From Methanosarcina baikalica (GTDB taxonomy: Archaea > Halobacteriota > Methanosarcinia > Methanosarcinales > Methanosarcinaceae), in assembly GCF_031461075.1 (NCBI RefSeq), contig NZ_JAVKPK010000031.1:1-40562 (forward strand): a stretch of DNA of 40,562 bases. Reading direction: 5' to 3'. A program made the translations under genes and the position numbers. The notes beneath the pieces were generated by a model, which worked only from the letters and a program-made list of their open reading frames with translations, had not been told where the DNA came from and made no database searches. Of the stretch, positions 16,557 to 25,000 are shown one piece after another. Every line of letters begins with the position of its first letter. Within the stretch, counting starts at the first letter, position 1.

Positions 16557-16730
16557 ATATATATAATTAAATATCTCGGATTTCTGAAGGGTTCTAATTA
16601 ACTTCTTCTGATCTGGAATAGACTCTGAGTCTGTTAAGTTCTTTAAAATTATTCGACAATTAATAGCAGTTAGCTTTGAGGCAAATGCCTCTTGATATCA
16701 TACTTATCTTGGAAATTAGGAGATTTAAAT

Positions 16731-17543
16731 ATGGAAAACCGAAAAATAGGATTTATCGGAGCAGGAAAAATGGGTTCTGCTCTAATGCAGGGCATTATTA
16801 AAGCTGGAATTGTAAACTCTGAAAATATTAGTGCAAGCGATGTGTACGAGCCTTTTTTGAAAGAACTGAAGACAAAGCTGGGTATCCAGGTATCGACCGA
16901 CAATGCTATTATTGTCCAGGCATCCGATATCCTTATCCTTGCAGTGAAACCCCAGACTTTGGGTTCGGTGCTTGCAAATCTTAAGACTTACATAACTTCC
17001 GATAAACTTGTAATATCAATTGCAGCTGGTGTGCCTCTCTCTACCTATGAGGATGCCCTCCCCGAAAGCACCAGAGTTGTACGTGTGATGCCTAATATAG
17101 CAGCCACAGTTTCGGAAGCAGCTTCAGCAATTTCTCCAGGCAAAAACGCAACCTCAGAAGACTTGAGAGCTGCACTTGCAATATTCTCTGCAGTTGGCAC
17201 TGCAGTTCAGGTGCCTGAGTCTCTCATGGATGCTGTGACAGGTCTTTCAGGCAGCGGGCCTGCATTCATCTTTCCGGTGATTGAGGCAATGGCTGATGGG
17301 GCTGTGCTTGAAGGAATGGACAGAAAAAGTGCCCTTACTCTGGCAGCCCAGACTGTACTCGGGGCTGCAAAAATGGTACTTGAGACAGGTATGCATCCCG
17401 GAGAACTCAAAGATATGGTAACTTCTCCTGCGGGGACTACCATTCAGGGCATTCACGCTCTTGAAGAAGCAGGCATTAGGGCTGCATTTATGAATGCGGT
17501 TATAAGGGCAAGTGAGCGCTCAAAAGAACTCGGAAAAAAGTAA
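16731..17543 (+). CDS. proC: Pyrroline-5-carboxylate reductase
   Basis: ProC reduces pyrroline-5-carboxylate to proline with NAD(P)H. The 270-residue protein has the Rossmann start I-G-F-I-G-A-G-K-M-G-S (residues 6-16), V-K-P-Q near 70-73, R-V-M-P-N, and the signature G-L-S-G-S-G-P-A-F followed by D-M-V-T-S-P-A-G-T-T. The ATG at 16731 has AGGAGA eight bases upstream. The frame is open further up, but those residues are not part of the family. It lies 174 bases after proB and completes the proline set. T-rich runs after the stop (17545-17575) can serve as archaeal terminator. Confidence 0.95.
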   Translation: MENRKIGFIGAGKMGSALMQGIIKAGIVNSENISASDVYEPFLKELKTKLGIQVSTDNAIIVQASDILILAVKPQTLGSVLANLKTYITSDKLVISIAAGVPLSTYEDALPESTRVVRVMPNIAATVSEAASAISPGKNATSEDLRAALAIFSAVGTAVQVPESLMDAVTGLSGSGPAFIFPVIEAMADGAVLEGMDRKSALTLAAQTVLGAAKMVLETGMHPGELKDMVTSPAGTTIQGIHALEEAGIRAAFMNAVIRASERSKELGKK

Positions 17544-17850
17544 ATTTTTTCCATTCTTATATTTTTAATTTTTACATGTGTTATCGTGAATTTATCCGGA
17601 TGTAGCTCTATTTTAAGATAATCTTCTCTTTTTGTATTTCGGTTTTATCCAGATCTTCTCTTCAATTTCATACTTTAATGAGCATTTATTACAAATCCTG
17701 GGTAAATTCCATATATAAGTTTTCCCTATCTTATTTTTGCATTAAATTAACACTGAGCACTTAGAGTTGAAGATATAGGGTATATTTTTTTTAATTTAAG
17801 AGTTTTCAGGATAAGCTTAATTAAAAAAGTAAATTTTTATATTCTCTTGC
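17544..17850. other. Convergent intergenic region, proC / peroxiredoxin
   Basis: About 300 A+T-rich bases contain oligo-T tracts on the plus strand soon after proC and oligo-A tracts (T on the minus strand) near 17820, fitting termination from both sides. No ORF or further structure is seen. Confidence 0.5.
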
Positions 17851-18540
17851 TTATTTCTTGCTTTCCTTTTTCAGGCACAAAAACCAGTCAAGACAATAAT
17901 TTCCTTCTTCGATATTTCCAAGCCTTTCTTTTACTGCCTCCATCGAGCTGGGTGCAGGAATTATAACATCATCTCCTGGTTGCCAGTTAGCCGGGGTTGC
18001 AACTTTTTCGGCTTCATTTTTCTGCAGGGCAATTACGAGCCTCTTGATTTCCTGCATATTTCTTCCGGTTGATAAAGGATAATAAATCATTGCCCTAATT
18101 TTTGCCTCGGGATCTATAATAAATACTGCCCTTACTGCCTGGGTTGTTGATGCGTTTGGCTGAACCATGCCGTATTTCTTCGCAACGTCCATTTTCAGGT
18201 CAGCTATCAACGGGAACTTGACCTCTACGTTTTTCATTCCATTGTACTCGATTTTTTCCTCAATCCTTTTGAGCCAGGCAATATGGGAGAAAACGCTATC
18301 TATCGAAAGTCCTATGAGTTCTGTATTCATTTCTCTGAATTCTTCCTGCATATTCGCAAATGTCATGAATTCAGTAGTACATACAGGTGTAAAATCTGCA
18401 GGATGGCTGAAGAGTATTACCCATTTGCCTTTATAATCTTCTGGAAAATTAATTTGTCCCTGAGTCGTAACTGCTGTAAACGAGGGCGCATCGTCTCCTA
18501 TCAGAGGCATATGTATCTGTTCATACTCGGTTTCTACCAT
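17851..18540 (-). CDS. Peroxiredoxin, archaeal Prx6 type
   Basis: This 229-residue thiol peroxidase reduces hydrogen peroxide and organic peroxides. The peroxidatic cysteine is C54 in D-F-T-P-V-C-T-T-E-F; the conserved arginine block A-V-R-A-V-F-I-I-D-P follows near residue 138. Two C-terminal cysteines lie at 216 and 222 (Y-C-L-D-W-F-L-C-L), the same six-residue spacing as C207/C213 of the Aeropyrum enzyme, so it is probably a two-cysteine resolving type within the Prx6 group. The start is the ATG at 18538-18540 after AGGTGA; an internal ATG (M-P-L-I-G) is a shorter alternative. It protects a strict anaerobe from oxygen damage. A duplicated 19-bp sequence lies upstream. Confidence 0.93.
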   Translation of the reverse strand: MVETEYEQIHMPLIGDDAPSFTAVTTQGQINFPEDYKGKWVILFSHPADFTPVCTTEFMTFANMQEEFREMNTELIGLSIDSVFSHIAWLKRIEEKIEYNGMKNVEVKFPLIADLKMDVAKKYGMVQPNASTTQAVRAVFIIDPEAKIRAMIYYPLSTGRNMQEIKRLVIALQKNEAEKVATPANWQPGDDVIIPAPSSMEAVKERLGNIEEGNYCLDWFLCLKKESKK

Positions 18541-18932
18541 ATTCTCACCTATTTTTAAAGACCATGTCGTTTTTTTCAGTATTGAGAATTTTATTCCGAT
18601 CTCTATAAAACTATCTTATAGTTATTCTATTATCTTATAGTTATTCTATTTTTATATTCATTCCGAAAAGCGGACAAAATGTTTCTATTGTTCGAGGCCC
18701 TGCTTTTAAACGTCATTATTTTCTATAATTTATTTTTTTAAAGCATATATATTATGCATCTCTTTTTGAGCTATTTTTCCATTATAAACTCTTGTTCTTC
18801 TTTATCGAGTCTTTTAAAAACTTCTTCTAAAGATCCTCACTTTCTAACTTCTTATTTTTTAAAAAGGAGTCTCCTGCGCCTTTCTTCTAGAAAGTAATTT
18901 ATGCTGGAAATCCTTTCTTATATGGGGGTTAA
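18541..18932. other. Divergent intergenic region, peroxiredoxin / DUF523 gene
   Basis: This A+T-rich region must hold the promoters of both flanking genes. Apart from the tandem repeat at 18612-18649 I see only T-rich and A-rich tracts and no ORF. The plus-strand gene has a GGGGG ribosome site at 18924-18928. Confidence 0.5.
18612..18649. repeat. Perfect 19-bp tandem repeat upstream of the peroxiredoxin
   Basis: TATCTTATAGTTATTCTAT is present twice with no spacer (18612-18630, 18631-18649), 72-109 bases before the peroxiredoxin start codon. Position and doubling suggest a regulator-binding site, for example for a redox-responsive repressor, or duplicated promoter elements. Confidence 0.6.
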
Positions 18933-19913
18933 ATGAGGGAGTTTGTTCGGCCAAAGGTCGTGGTTAGTAAATGCCTTGAGTTTGATCACTGCCGATATAA
19001 CGGGGATATGATAAGCAGTCCGATCGTGGCAAAGCTTAAGGAGCATGTTGATTTCTTGCCTGTTTGTGCGGAAGTGGAGATAGGGCTTGGTATTCCAAGA
19101 AGTCCGGTGAGAATAATTCTTGACAACGGAGAACACCGGCTGGTTCAGCCTGTAAGTGGTAAGGATGTAACTGAGGATATGAAGGCCTTTTGTACTAAAT
19201 TTCTTGATTCGGTAGGAGAAGTTGACGGTTTTATCCTGAAATTCAGGTCTCCTTCCTGTGGATTTAAGGACATCAAAGTTTACCCTTCTATTGGCAAGTC
19301 AGGGGCAATTGAGAAAACTTCAGGATATTTCGGGGGAGCAGTCCTGAAAAAATATCCTTTCCTTCCCGTCGAGGATGAAGGAAGGCTCAAAAACTCTCGC
19401 ATAAAAGAGCATTTTTTGACAAAGCTCTTTGTACTTGCTGCTTTTCGGAAAGTAAAGTCCGAAGGTAGCATGAAGGATCTTGTAAGGTTTCATACTGACA
19501 ATAAGTATCTTCTCATGGCTTATAGCCAGGCAGAACTTCGGAAACTGGGAGCAATTGTTGCAAATAAAGAAAAAAAACCCTTTAAGGGACTGATTTCCGA
19601 TTACGAAGGACACCTTTACAATGCTTTCACCAAATCTCCAAGATACACTTCGAGCATTAACGTGCTCATGCATGCTCTCGGGCATTTTTCAGAGAATCTT
19701 TCGAACGGGGAAAAAGCCTTGTTTTTTGACTGGATTCAGAAGTACAGGGAGGGGAAAACCTCTCTTTGTCCGGCAATAAATACAATCCGGTCATGGATAG
19801 TGCGCTTTGAGGATCAATACCTTATGCATCAGACCTTTTTTGAACCCTATCCTGAAGGGCTGATAGAAGTAGACCCGATAAACTCTCACTTGAGGGAAGA
19901 TCTCTGGAAATGA
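18933..19913 (+). CDS. DUF523-DUF1722 protein (TudS-like plus YbgA-like domains)
   Basis: A 326-residue two-domain protein. Residues 1-150 are DUF523, the family of 2-thiouracil desulfurase TudS, which uses a [4Fe-4S] cluster held by three cysteines. The matching residues are C14 (V-S-K-C-L), C45 (L-P-V-C-A-E-V-E-I-G-L-G-I-P-R) and C109 (S-P-S-C-G). Residues from about 170 are DUF1722 (H-T-D-N-K-Y-L-L-M-A-Y ... M-H-A-L-G-H-F), a domain of unknown role found fused in this way in bacteria and archaea. By family it may remove sulfur from thiolated bases or similar compounds; this is inference. The ATG at 18933 follows GGGGG. A secreted protein gene follows 37 bases later. Confidence 0.88.
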   Translation: MREFVRPKVVVSKCLEFDHCRYNGDMISSPIVAKLKEHVDFLPVCAEVEIGLGIPRSPVRIILDNGEHRLVQPVSGKDVTEDMKAFCTKFLDSVGEVDGFILKFRSPSCGFKDIKVYPSIGKSGAIEKTSGYFGGAVLKKYPFLPVEDEGRLKNSRIKEHFLTKLFVLAAFRKVKSEGSMKDLVRFHTDNKYLLMAYSQAELRKLGAIVANKEKKPFKGLISDYEGHLYNAFTKSPRYTSSINVLMHALGHFSENLSNGEKALFFDWIQKYREGKTSLCPAINTIRSWIVRFEDQYLMHQTFFEPYPEGLIEVDPINSHLREDLWK

Positions 19914-19950
19914 GTCTCATAGATATGCAATTCTGGATGGGGGATAATTT

Positions 19951-21045
19951 ATGAAAAGTGTAACCAATTTTCTTTGTTTCGTTTTTCTCATTTATCTGGC
20001 CGAATTTCTCTTCTCCTGGTCTTCTCCTGAAGCTTCGGGGGATTCCGGTATAGCAGATGATCTGGGGGAGAATTTTGTCGGAATAGATATCGTAAATTCT
20101 GAGCCTTGTAATGTCTCGATTACAGAGGAGTCAATTACTTCTGGAAAACCGTCCCGAACTTACTCATGGAATTACGAAGGCTCAAGCTGCCATCTTACTC
20201 TGCCTCTTGACGATGAGCTCTATGATAACTATAAATCCAGGACCCGAAACAGGGACTATGACCTGTTTGCTTCAGATCCTTCCGACGACTGGTTAATTAA
20301 AAATATTTCAGATACTTTACTATCTCTTTCAAAAGATTGCGAGGTTGAAGAGAGCAAAGTTCCAGCTTTTTGTATCTCGTTTGTCCAGTCCTTAAATTAC
20401 ACTTCGGATCTCGCAAGTTCGGGTTACGACCAGTACCCCCGTTTCCCTTATGAAACTCTATATATAAGCGGCGGGGACTGTGAAGATACTTCAATTCTCT
20501 GCGTTGCAATTCTTCAGGAGATGGGTTATGATGCTGTACTTCTGGAACTCCCTGGGCATATGGCTCTCGGGATAAAGTGCGATCCTGAACAAAAATGCAA
20601 AAGTTTCGAGTACAAAGGCAGCGATTACTACTATGTGGAGACCACAGGCAGGAACTGGCAGATAGGAGAAATTCCTGACGAATATGCAGGCCAGCCTGTA
20701 CAGGTCATTCCTGTCTACAGGAGACCCATGATTAATCTTGACTTCAAAGCCAAATGTGAATACTCAAAAAAAGAAGGAGCTGTGAATATTAATGTCACTG
20801 TAAGAAACGTGGGCTCTCAGATAGCTGAAAATACAACTGTTTACGTTGCCCTTCAGGCTGCAGATGAAACTACTGTGTGGGATGAAGTTGAAAGTTCTCC
20901 CATAAAGGTTGAGCCGGAAGAAATTTACAATTATACTGCAAAAAGTCTTATTGTTCCTGCAGGGGAAAGCTTCAGGATATATGTGCGGGCATCCGGGGAG
21001 GACATGGTATCCGAAAACCTAACCAGCGAGTGGGTTAAAATCTGA
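19951..21045 (+). CDS. Exported transglutaminase-like protein with CARDB-like C-terminus
   Basis: The 364-residue product starts with a hydrophobic segment (residues 8-23), a signal peptide or membrane anchor. A transglutaminase-like core follows: catalytic C177 in S-G-G-D-C-E-D-T-S, H203 in P-G-H-M-A-L-G-I, and an acidic third residue near 230 in Y-Y-V-E-T-T. The C-terminal 100 residues look like a CARDB/APHP beta-sandwich (V-R-N-V-G-S-Q-I-A-E-N-T-T-V-Y-V), usual in archaeal surface proteins. Many N-x-S/T sites fit a glycosylated outer protein. By family it would be a cysteine peptidase or crosslinking enzyme at the cell surface. GGGGG stands 6-10 bases before the ATG. It is probably co-transcribed with the DUF523 gene. 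Confidence 0.85.
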   Translation: MKSVTNFLCFVFLIYLAEFLFSWSSPEASGDSGIADDLGENFVGIDIVNSEPCNVSITEESITSGKPSRTYSWNYEGSSCHLTLPLDDELYDNYKSRTRNRDYDLFASDPSDDWLIKNISDTLLSLSKDCEVEESKVPAFCISFVQSLNYTSDLASSGYDQYPRFPYETLYISGGDCEDTSILCVAILQEMGYDAVLLELPGHMALGIKCDPEQKCKSFEYKGSDYYYVETTGRNWQIGEIPDEYAGQPVQVIPVYRRPMINLDFKAKCEYSKKEGAVNINVTVRNVGSQIAENTTVYVALQAADETTVWDEVESSPIKVEPEEIYNYTAKSLIVPAGESFRIYVRASGEDMVSENLTSEWVKI

Positions 21046-21225
21046 GAACTCCCATGTCTGATGCGGCTTTATGAGAAGAGAAGATGTTGAAGAAAAAATT
21101 AGCTCATACCTGCAAACACACAGGGATTTGCGATAAAATCCGTAATCCCCAGAGTTACTTATAAATCGTATATAAGCAATCTATTATGTGGCTTATTAAG
21201 TCGCTTTACAATTAGGAGTGGTGAA

Positions 21226-21411
21226 ATGAATAAACTGTATAGATCAAAGAAGAATAAGATTATTGCAGGCATATGTGGTGGGATAAGCGAATACTTTAAA
21301 ATTGACCCTACACTTGTAAGGCTTTTATGGTTACTCGTTTCTGTAATGAGCGTGGGAGCCGGCCTGGTTGCTTATATTATAGCATGGATTATAATTCCTG
21401 AGGAACCCTGA
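21226..21411 (+). CDS. PspC-domain membrane protein
   Basis: A 61-residue single PspC domain: basic L-Y-R-S-K-K-N-K, then I-A-G-I-C-G-G-I-S-E-Y-F, D-P-T-L-V-R-L-L-W, and a hydrophobic helix ending I-I-P-E-E-P. In bacteria PspC senses envelope stress; short archaeal forms are common and uncharacterised. TAGGAGTGGTGAA provides a strong ribosome site. A 180-base gap separates it from the transglutaminase gene, with a TATA-like run (TTATAAATCGTATATAAG, about 21158-21175) that may be its own promoter. Confidence 0.9.
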   Translation: MNKLYRSKKNKIIAGICGGISEYFKIDPTLVRLLWLLVSVMSVGAGLVAYIIAWIIIPEEP

Positions 21412-21477
21412 GGCTTCTCTGAGGAAATATAATTTTTTCTTCCCACAGCGATCCTGTAGCAAAGTTCACGAATAATG

Positions 21478-21497
21478 CTCCCGAATTACTTCGGGAG
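21478..21497. terminator. 8-bp hairpin between convergent PspC and ftsY genes
   Basis: CTCCCGAA (21478-21485) pairs with TTCGGGAG (21490-21497) around TTAC. It stands between two convergent genes and could end either transcript. Confidence 0.5.
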
Positions 21498-21526
21498 GTT
21501 CACTATTTAATGATAACTTATCTATT

Positions 21527-22792
21527 TTACTGGTTGAAAAGCTGGTCTATAAACCATTCGGGATCGAACTTTTTCAAATCCTCGTAGCCTTGCCCCATCC
21601 CGAAAAACAGAATCGGCTTGCCTGTGATATAAGCTATGGATATTGCAGCTCCTCCTTTGGCATCCGCATCGATTTTTGTCAGAATTGATCCGTCAATTGG
21701 CACAGCTTCATTGAACTGGGCAGCCCTTTCGACTGCATCGTTCCCTGCGACGGCTTCATCTACAAAAATTATGAGGTCCGGAGTGCTTACCCTGCAGATT
21801 TTTTCCATCTGTGACATAAGGTTCAGGTTTGTATGCATACGGCCTGCAGTGTCTGAGAGCACGAAATCTATTTTATGGGATTTAGCGTACTGGACGGCAT
21901 CGTAAATGACTGCAGCAGGATCTGCTCCAGGCTGATGCTTGATCATTTTTACTCCGAGCCTGCTTGCATGAATCCCAAGCTGGTCAATGGCACCTGCCCT
22001 GAAGGTATCTCCTGCAGCCAAAACGACTGAGTAATCCGACTTAAGCAGCCTGTGCGTCATTTTTGCAATAGATGTCGTTTTTCCTGTTCCGTTAATTCCA
22101 ACAAAGACAATATGGACAGGTCTTTCTTTGTTTTTCACATACTCGTCAAAATCAAAGGTATTCGCAGACACCACATCAAGAATTGCTTTTTTCAAGGCTG
22201 CCTCTACGATTTCTCCGGTATTGCTGCCAATATGCTTTGTGGTGCCTGTAAGCTGTTTTTTCACGGATTCTACAATTGCCTCGGAGACTGAGAGGGCAAG
22301 GTCGCTTTCAAGAAGGCCCATTTCAAGTTCCCAGAGAGGCTCTTCAAGGTCTTTATTGTCCAGATAGACTTCTCTATTAAAGACCAGGGCTTTTGCTTTC
22401 TGTGCAAATCCAATCTTCGAGACCTTTTTGAAAAAAGATTTTTTCTCTTCAGGTACTTTCTCTTCTTCAGGCTCGCTCTCTGCCACCTTCTTTCTCTCTT
22501 CAAGTTTTTTCCTGTATTCTGCCTTTTTCCTGTCTTCTGTCCCTACAGTTTCAGGCGAAGCCATTGCAGGTTTGATTTCTACAAGTTCTACTTCGGGATT
22601 TTCCTCATCAAGAGAAGTTTCTAAAGCTTTTTCTTCTAGATAGGGCTCAATCTCCTCTTCAAAGTCCTCTTCTGCCTCAGGTGCAGGTTCAACTATCGGT
22701 TCAATAGCTGTAGCTTTATCGTCAATAGTTCTGCTGAGCGCCTTTTTAAAACTCCCAAGTTTCTCTTTGAATTTGTTAAACACAGGATCCAT
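21527..22792 (-). CDS. ftsY: Signal recognition particle receptor FtsY
   Basis: FtsY is the SRP receptor GTPase that brings ribosomes making membrane proteins to the translocon. The 421-residue product has a highly acidic linker (residues 30-120), the N domain (about 125-215) and the G domain: G1 V-G-I-N-G-T-G-K-T at 231-239, D-T-F-R-A at 262-266, D-T-A-G-R at 314-318, and T-K-I-D at 372-375. The ATG at 22792 is preceded by a weak TTTGGG. It is the last gene of the translation run, 106 bases after prefoldin alpha, the order seen in many archaea. Confidence 0.96.
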   Translation of the reverse strand: MDPVFNKFKEKLGSFKKALSRTIDDKATAIEPIVEPAPEAEEDFEEEIEPYLEEKALETSLDEENPEVELVEIKPAMASPETVGTEDRKKAEYRKKLEERKKVAESEPEEEKVPEEKKSFFKKVSKIGFAQKAKALVFNREVYLDNKDLEEPLWELEMGLLESDLALSVSEAIVESVKKQLTGTTKHIGSNTGEIVEAALKKAILDVVSANTFDFDEYVKNKERPVHIVFVGINGTGKTTSIAKMTHRLLKSDYSVVLAAGDTFRAGAIDQLGIHASRLGVKMIKHQPGADPAAVIYDAVQYAKSHKIDFVLSDTAGRMHTNLNLMSQMEKICRVSTPDLIIFVDEAVAGNDAVERAAQFNEAVPIDGSILTKIDADAKGGAAISIAYITGKPILFFGMGQGYEDLKKFDPEWFIDQLFNQ

Positions 22793-22898
22793 CCCAAAGA
22801 AATTCAGTAAAAATAGTAATTAAAATTAATTTAAAGTAAATGATTTCTTCCCAAATGGGTTTTTGAATTCAATTCATCTTTCCTGAACCAGGTCTTTC

Positions 22899-23330
22899 TC
22901 AGGCCTGGCCAGGTTGCTGAAGTTTTGTAGCCTCAGCTTCCAGGGCCTGCATACCCTGTATATATTTAGTCAGTGAAGCATTCATCTGTTCTAGAATTTT
23001 CGTAAGCTGTTCTTTGCGGCGGTTCAGGGTCTCAATGGCTTCATGTGCGGTCTTTTCTGCGCTGAAGCCTGCTCCCAGGTCCACAATGACTTTATCTGCA
23101 TTTTTGATTTCAGCGTGAACAAATGAGCCAAAACCTACAGCAACCATCGTTTCTGCAGTCTTACCTTCCGCTGAGGCTGTTTTCAGCTCGTTGATGGTTA
23201 TGATTGTCTGGTCACAGCTTGAAATGGAAGCCTGGACCATGTTCATTTCTTGCCTTAAGGCTTCGGCCTGTCTCTGGAACTCCTGATGCCTGGCTGCCAG
23301 ATTTCGGATATCTTCACTGACTTCTGCCAT
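22899..23330 (-). CDS. pfdA: Prefoldin alpha subunit
   Basis: Prefoldin is a hexameric chaperone with two alpha and four beta subunits that passes unfolded proteins to the thermosome. This 143-residue alpha subunit has N- and C-terminal coiled coils (about 1-45 and 95-135) and between them the hairpin region with V-A-V-G-F-G-S-F-V-H-A and V-I-V-D-L-G-A-G-F-S-A-E-K. A GTG at 23337-23339 would overlap the LX stop, but the ATG at 23328-23330 has GAGGAG at a better distance. It follows LX after five bases, so the two are in one operon. Confidence 0.95.
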   Translation of the reverse strand: MAEVSEDIRNLAARHQEFQRQAEALRQEMNMVQASISSCDQTIITINELKTASAEGKTAETMVAVGFGSFVHAEIKNADKVIVDLGAGFSAEKTAHEAIETLNRRKEQLTKILEQMNASLTKYIQGMQALEAEATKLQQPGQA

Positions 23331-23335
23331 ATCCT

Positions 23336-23512
23336 TCACTCCTCAGCGACGCTTTCGATCAGGATCTGGCTTCTCTTAATACCGTGCCTGCTTCCAAAGA
23401 CAGAATAGACATTATCTTTTGCGTTCTTTTCATTCTGACTTTCGATCTTCTTTGTGAAATTTTCCCAGGTATTTCCTGCTTTAAATTTTCCTTTAACAAC
23501 AAAATTCTTCAT
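23336..23512 (-). CDS. rpl18a: Ribosomal protein L18Ae / LX
   Basis: A 58-residue protein: M-K-N-F-V-V-K-G-K-F-K-A-G, W-E-N-F-T-K-K-I-E-S-Q-N-E, and F-G-S-R-H-G-I-K-R-S-Q-I. This matches archaeal LX (L18Ae), a small protein of the large subunit absent from bacteria. The ATG at 23510-23512 has GGTGA upstream; an ATG four codons earlier is also possible. It lies between aIF6 and prefoldin alpha, its standard archaeal neighbours. Confidence 0.93.
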   Translation of the reverse strand: MKNFVVKGKFKAGNTWENFTKKIESQNEKNAKDNVYSVFGSRHGIKRSQILIESVAEE

Positions 23513-23560
23513 CTTGGTCACCATTCTTGCTGTAGCTTTATCCGACAGATGGATGATTAT

Positions 23561-24220
23561 TCATTCTAAGAATCCGAGTGCTTCTTCGATTCTCCCAAGT
23601 TCGGGTCCTGTAGTGTCGGAACCTGCTAAATAGTTCTTTGAGTTCGCAAGCAGGCCTGAGCCAAGCATCTGAGTCCCAAAGTTTGTAGTCCCTATATTTA
23701 CCGGAAGCTCGAAGATCTTTTCCAGAATTTCTCTTTCGGAAGGTGTCACTTTCGGGTGTACCAGAAGCCCTTTATTGGTGACAACTCCTGCCATCCCTAC
23801 GTTTTTTATCCCGGCAATTGTTCCCCTGTAAACCTCTACCTTGAGGGTTCTGGCAATGACCTCAATAGCCCAGTCTGACAGTTCGGGGTGCACAAGTGCT
23901 GCGGAATCGTTTGCAAGCACAATGTTCCCGACTGCATTCAACTTACCGGGAAGGACCTCTGCCTGAACTCCTGTCAGTTCTTGCATTTCGCTGGCATCGG
24001 TTCCGTATGAAAAAAGGAAGCCGTTTGAGTTTCCTCTGGAAAGGGCTCCAACAACAACGCTTCCGTTTACAAGAGTCTTAACTACCCTTGCATTCAGCGA
24101 ATCCTCAAGTATGGTACAGATCTCGGGTTTTGTCCCGGTGGGGACGAGAACAACATTTTCTGTACAGGTTGCAAAGACCCCTATCATTGGGGTATCGTAG
24201 ATATCCATTGTTCGAATCAT
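23561..24220 (-). CDS. eif6: Translation initiation factor aIF6
   Basis: aIF6 binds the large ribosomal subunit and keeps it from joining the small one too early. The 219-residue product has the full five-fold pseudosymmetric repeat of the family: G-V-F-A-T-C-T-E, V-G-A-L-S-R-G-N-S-N-G, N-A-V-G-N-I-V-L-A-N-D, G-M-A-G-V-V-T-N-K-G-L-L-V-H-P, and G-T-Q-M-L-G-S-G-L-L-A-N-S. No strong ribosome site precedes the ATG at 24220. It stands 44 bases after L31e and 48 bases before LX (start at 23512) and is surely in the same operon. Confidence 0.96.
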   Translation of the reverse strand: MIRTMDIYDTPMIGVFATCTENVVLVPTGTKPEICTILEDSLNARVVKTLVNGSVVVGALSRGNSNGFLFSYGTDASEMQELTGVQAEVLPGKLNAVGNIVLANDSAALVHPELSDWAIEVIARTLKVEVYRGTIAGIKNVGMAGVVTNKGLLVHPKVTPSEREILEKIFELPVNIGTTNFGTQMLGSGLLANSKNYLAGSDTTGPELGRIEEALGFLE

Positions 24221-24264
24221 ATTCGTTGAAGCTTCGCGTTTTTATGTTATTTTTATGTTATATT

Positions 24265-24534
24265 TTACTGGGCGAGCTCTGCCTGTAACTCACCATCTGC
24301 GAATTTTACAGCTCTGACCCGGATGGAGAGAGGAGGCTTCTCACAGCCTTTTTCCCAGAGGCGGTCATTAATGGATTTGTCCAGCTTTACCTTTATGGAC
24401 TCTACCTTCATGTGCCTTACAAGGAAACTCCTTACTTCGATAACTGCCCTGTTGGCTCTTTTCCATGTAGGCACTTTCCTTGCTGCCCTGAGGGGGATAG
24501 TATATATCTGTTCTTTTACCATGTCGTCTGCCAT
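24265..24534 (-). CDS. rpl31e: Ribosomal protein L31e
   Basis: The 89-residue product reads I-Y-T-I-P-L-R, then W-K-R-A-N-R-A, I-E-V-R-S-F-L-V-R-H and a C-terminal I-R-V-R-A-V-K-F, the L31e family of archaeal/eukaryotic large subunits. AAGGAGGG stands upstream of the ATG at 24534. It is 21 bases downstream of L39e, the conserved pair. Confidence 0.96.
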   Translation of the reverse strand: MADDMVKEQIYTIPLRAARKVPTWKRANRAVIEVRSFLVRHMKVESIKVKLDKSINDRLWEKGCEKPPLSIRVRAVKFADGELQAELAQ

Positions 24535-24555
24535 TTCTTTTCCCTCCTTCCTTGT

Positions 24556-24711
24556 TTATTTCACATCTACGCTTCTTCTTCTCCAGTGTCTGCGTCTGGG
24601 ATGACTCACTACCTTCCGGTTAGTTTTTACAATAACCCACACCGGAACGCGTGTGTTCTGTTTGTGCGCCTTTGCCAGGCGCATCTTCTGTCCTTTCATG
24701 TTATGACTCAA
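24556..24711 (-). CDS. rpl39e: Ribosomal protein L39e
   Basis: A 51-residue, very basic protein, typical L39e: M-K-G-Q-K-M-R-L-A-K-A-H-K-Q-N-T-R, V-P-V-W-V-I-V-K-T-N-R-K, and a tail with R-R-R-H-W-R-R-R. It lines the peptide exit tunnel in archaea and eukaryotes. The start is taken at TTG 24709-24711 (reading M-S-H-N-M-K-G), which has AGGTG upstream; the ATG four codons later is the other option. It opens the L39e-L31e-aIF6-LX-pfdA run and has a duplicated promoter-like sequence upstream. Confidence 0.93.
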   Translation of the reverse strand: MSHNMKGQKMRLAKAHKQNTRVPVWVIVKTNRKVVSHPRRRHWRRRSVDVK

Positions 24712-24755
24712 TTGGATCACACCTGTTAACTTGTAAGTAATTTAATTCTGTTAAT

Positions 24756-24800
24756 TTCTGGTTATATCCGATAATTATTTCTGGCTATATCCGATAATTA
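24756..24800. repeat. 22-bp near-perfect tandem repeat before L39e
   Basis: TTCTGGTTATATCCGATAAT (24756 onward) recurs 23 bases later as TTCTGGCTATATCCGATAAT (24779 onward). On the minus strand each copy gives GGATATA, a TATA-box-like sequence, 45-90 bases before the L39e start. This may be a doubled promoter. The rest of 24712-25000 shows no gene. Confidence 0.5.
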
Positions 24801-25000
24801 GCTGATTGTGATCTTAACCCTTAATAATTGCGATTCTACCCCACCGGATTAAATGGTAACTTTTAAATCCATATCCGGTAAATTCTATGAGGTCTCGGTT
24901 AATCTGCAGCAGTATAGGAGGGTTGAATATAACTCGATTATCGTATAAATCTTTATTCCAGAATTTACCTTTTCGGAAGACTTCCCGATTTCCTACTTCA

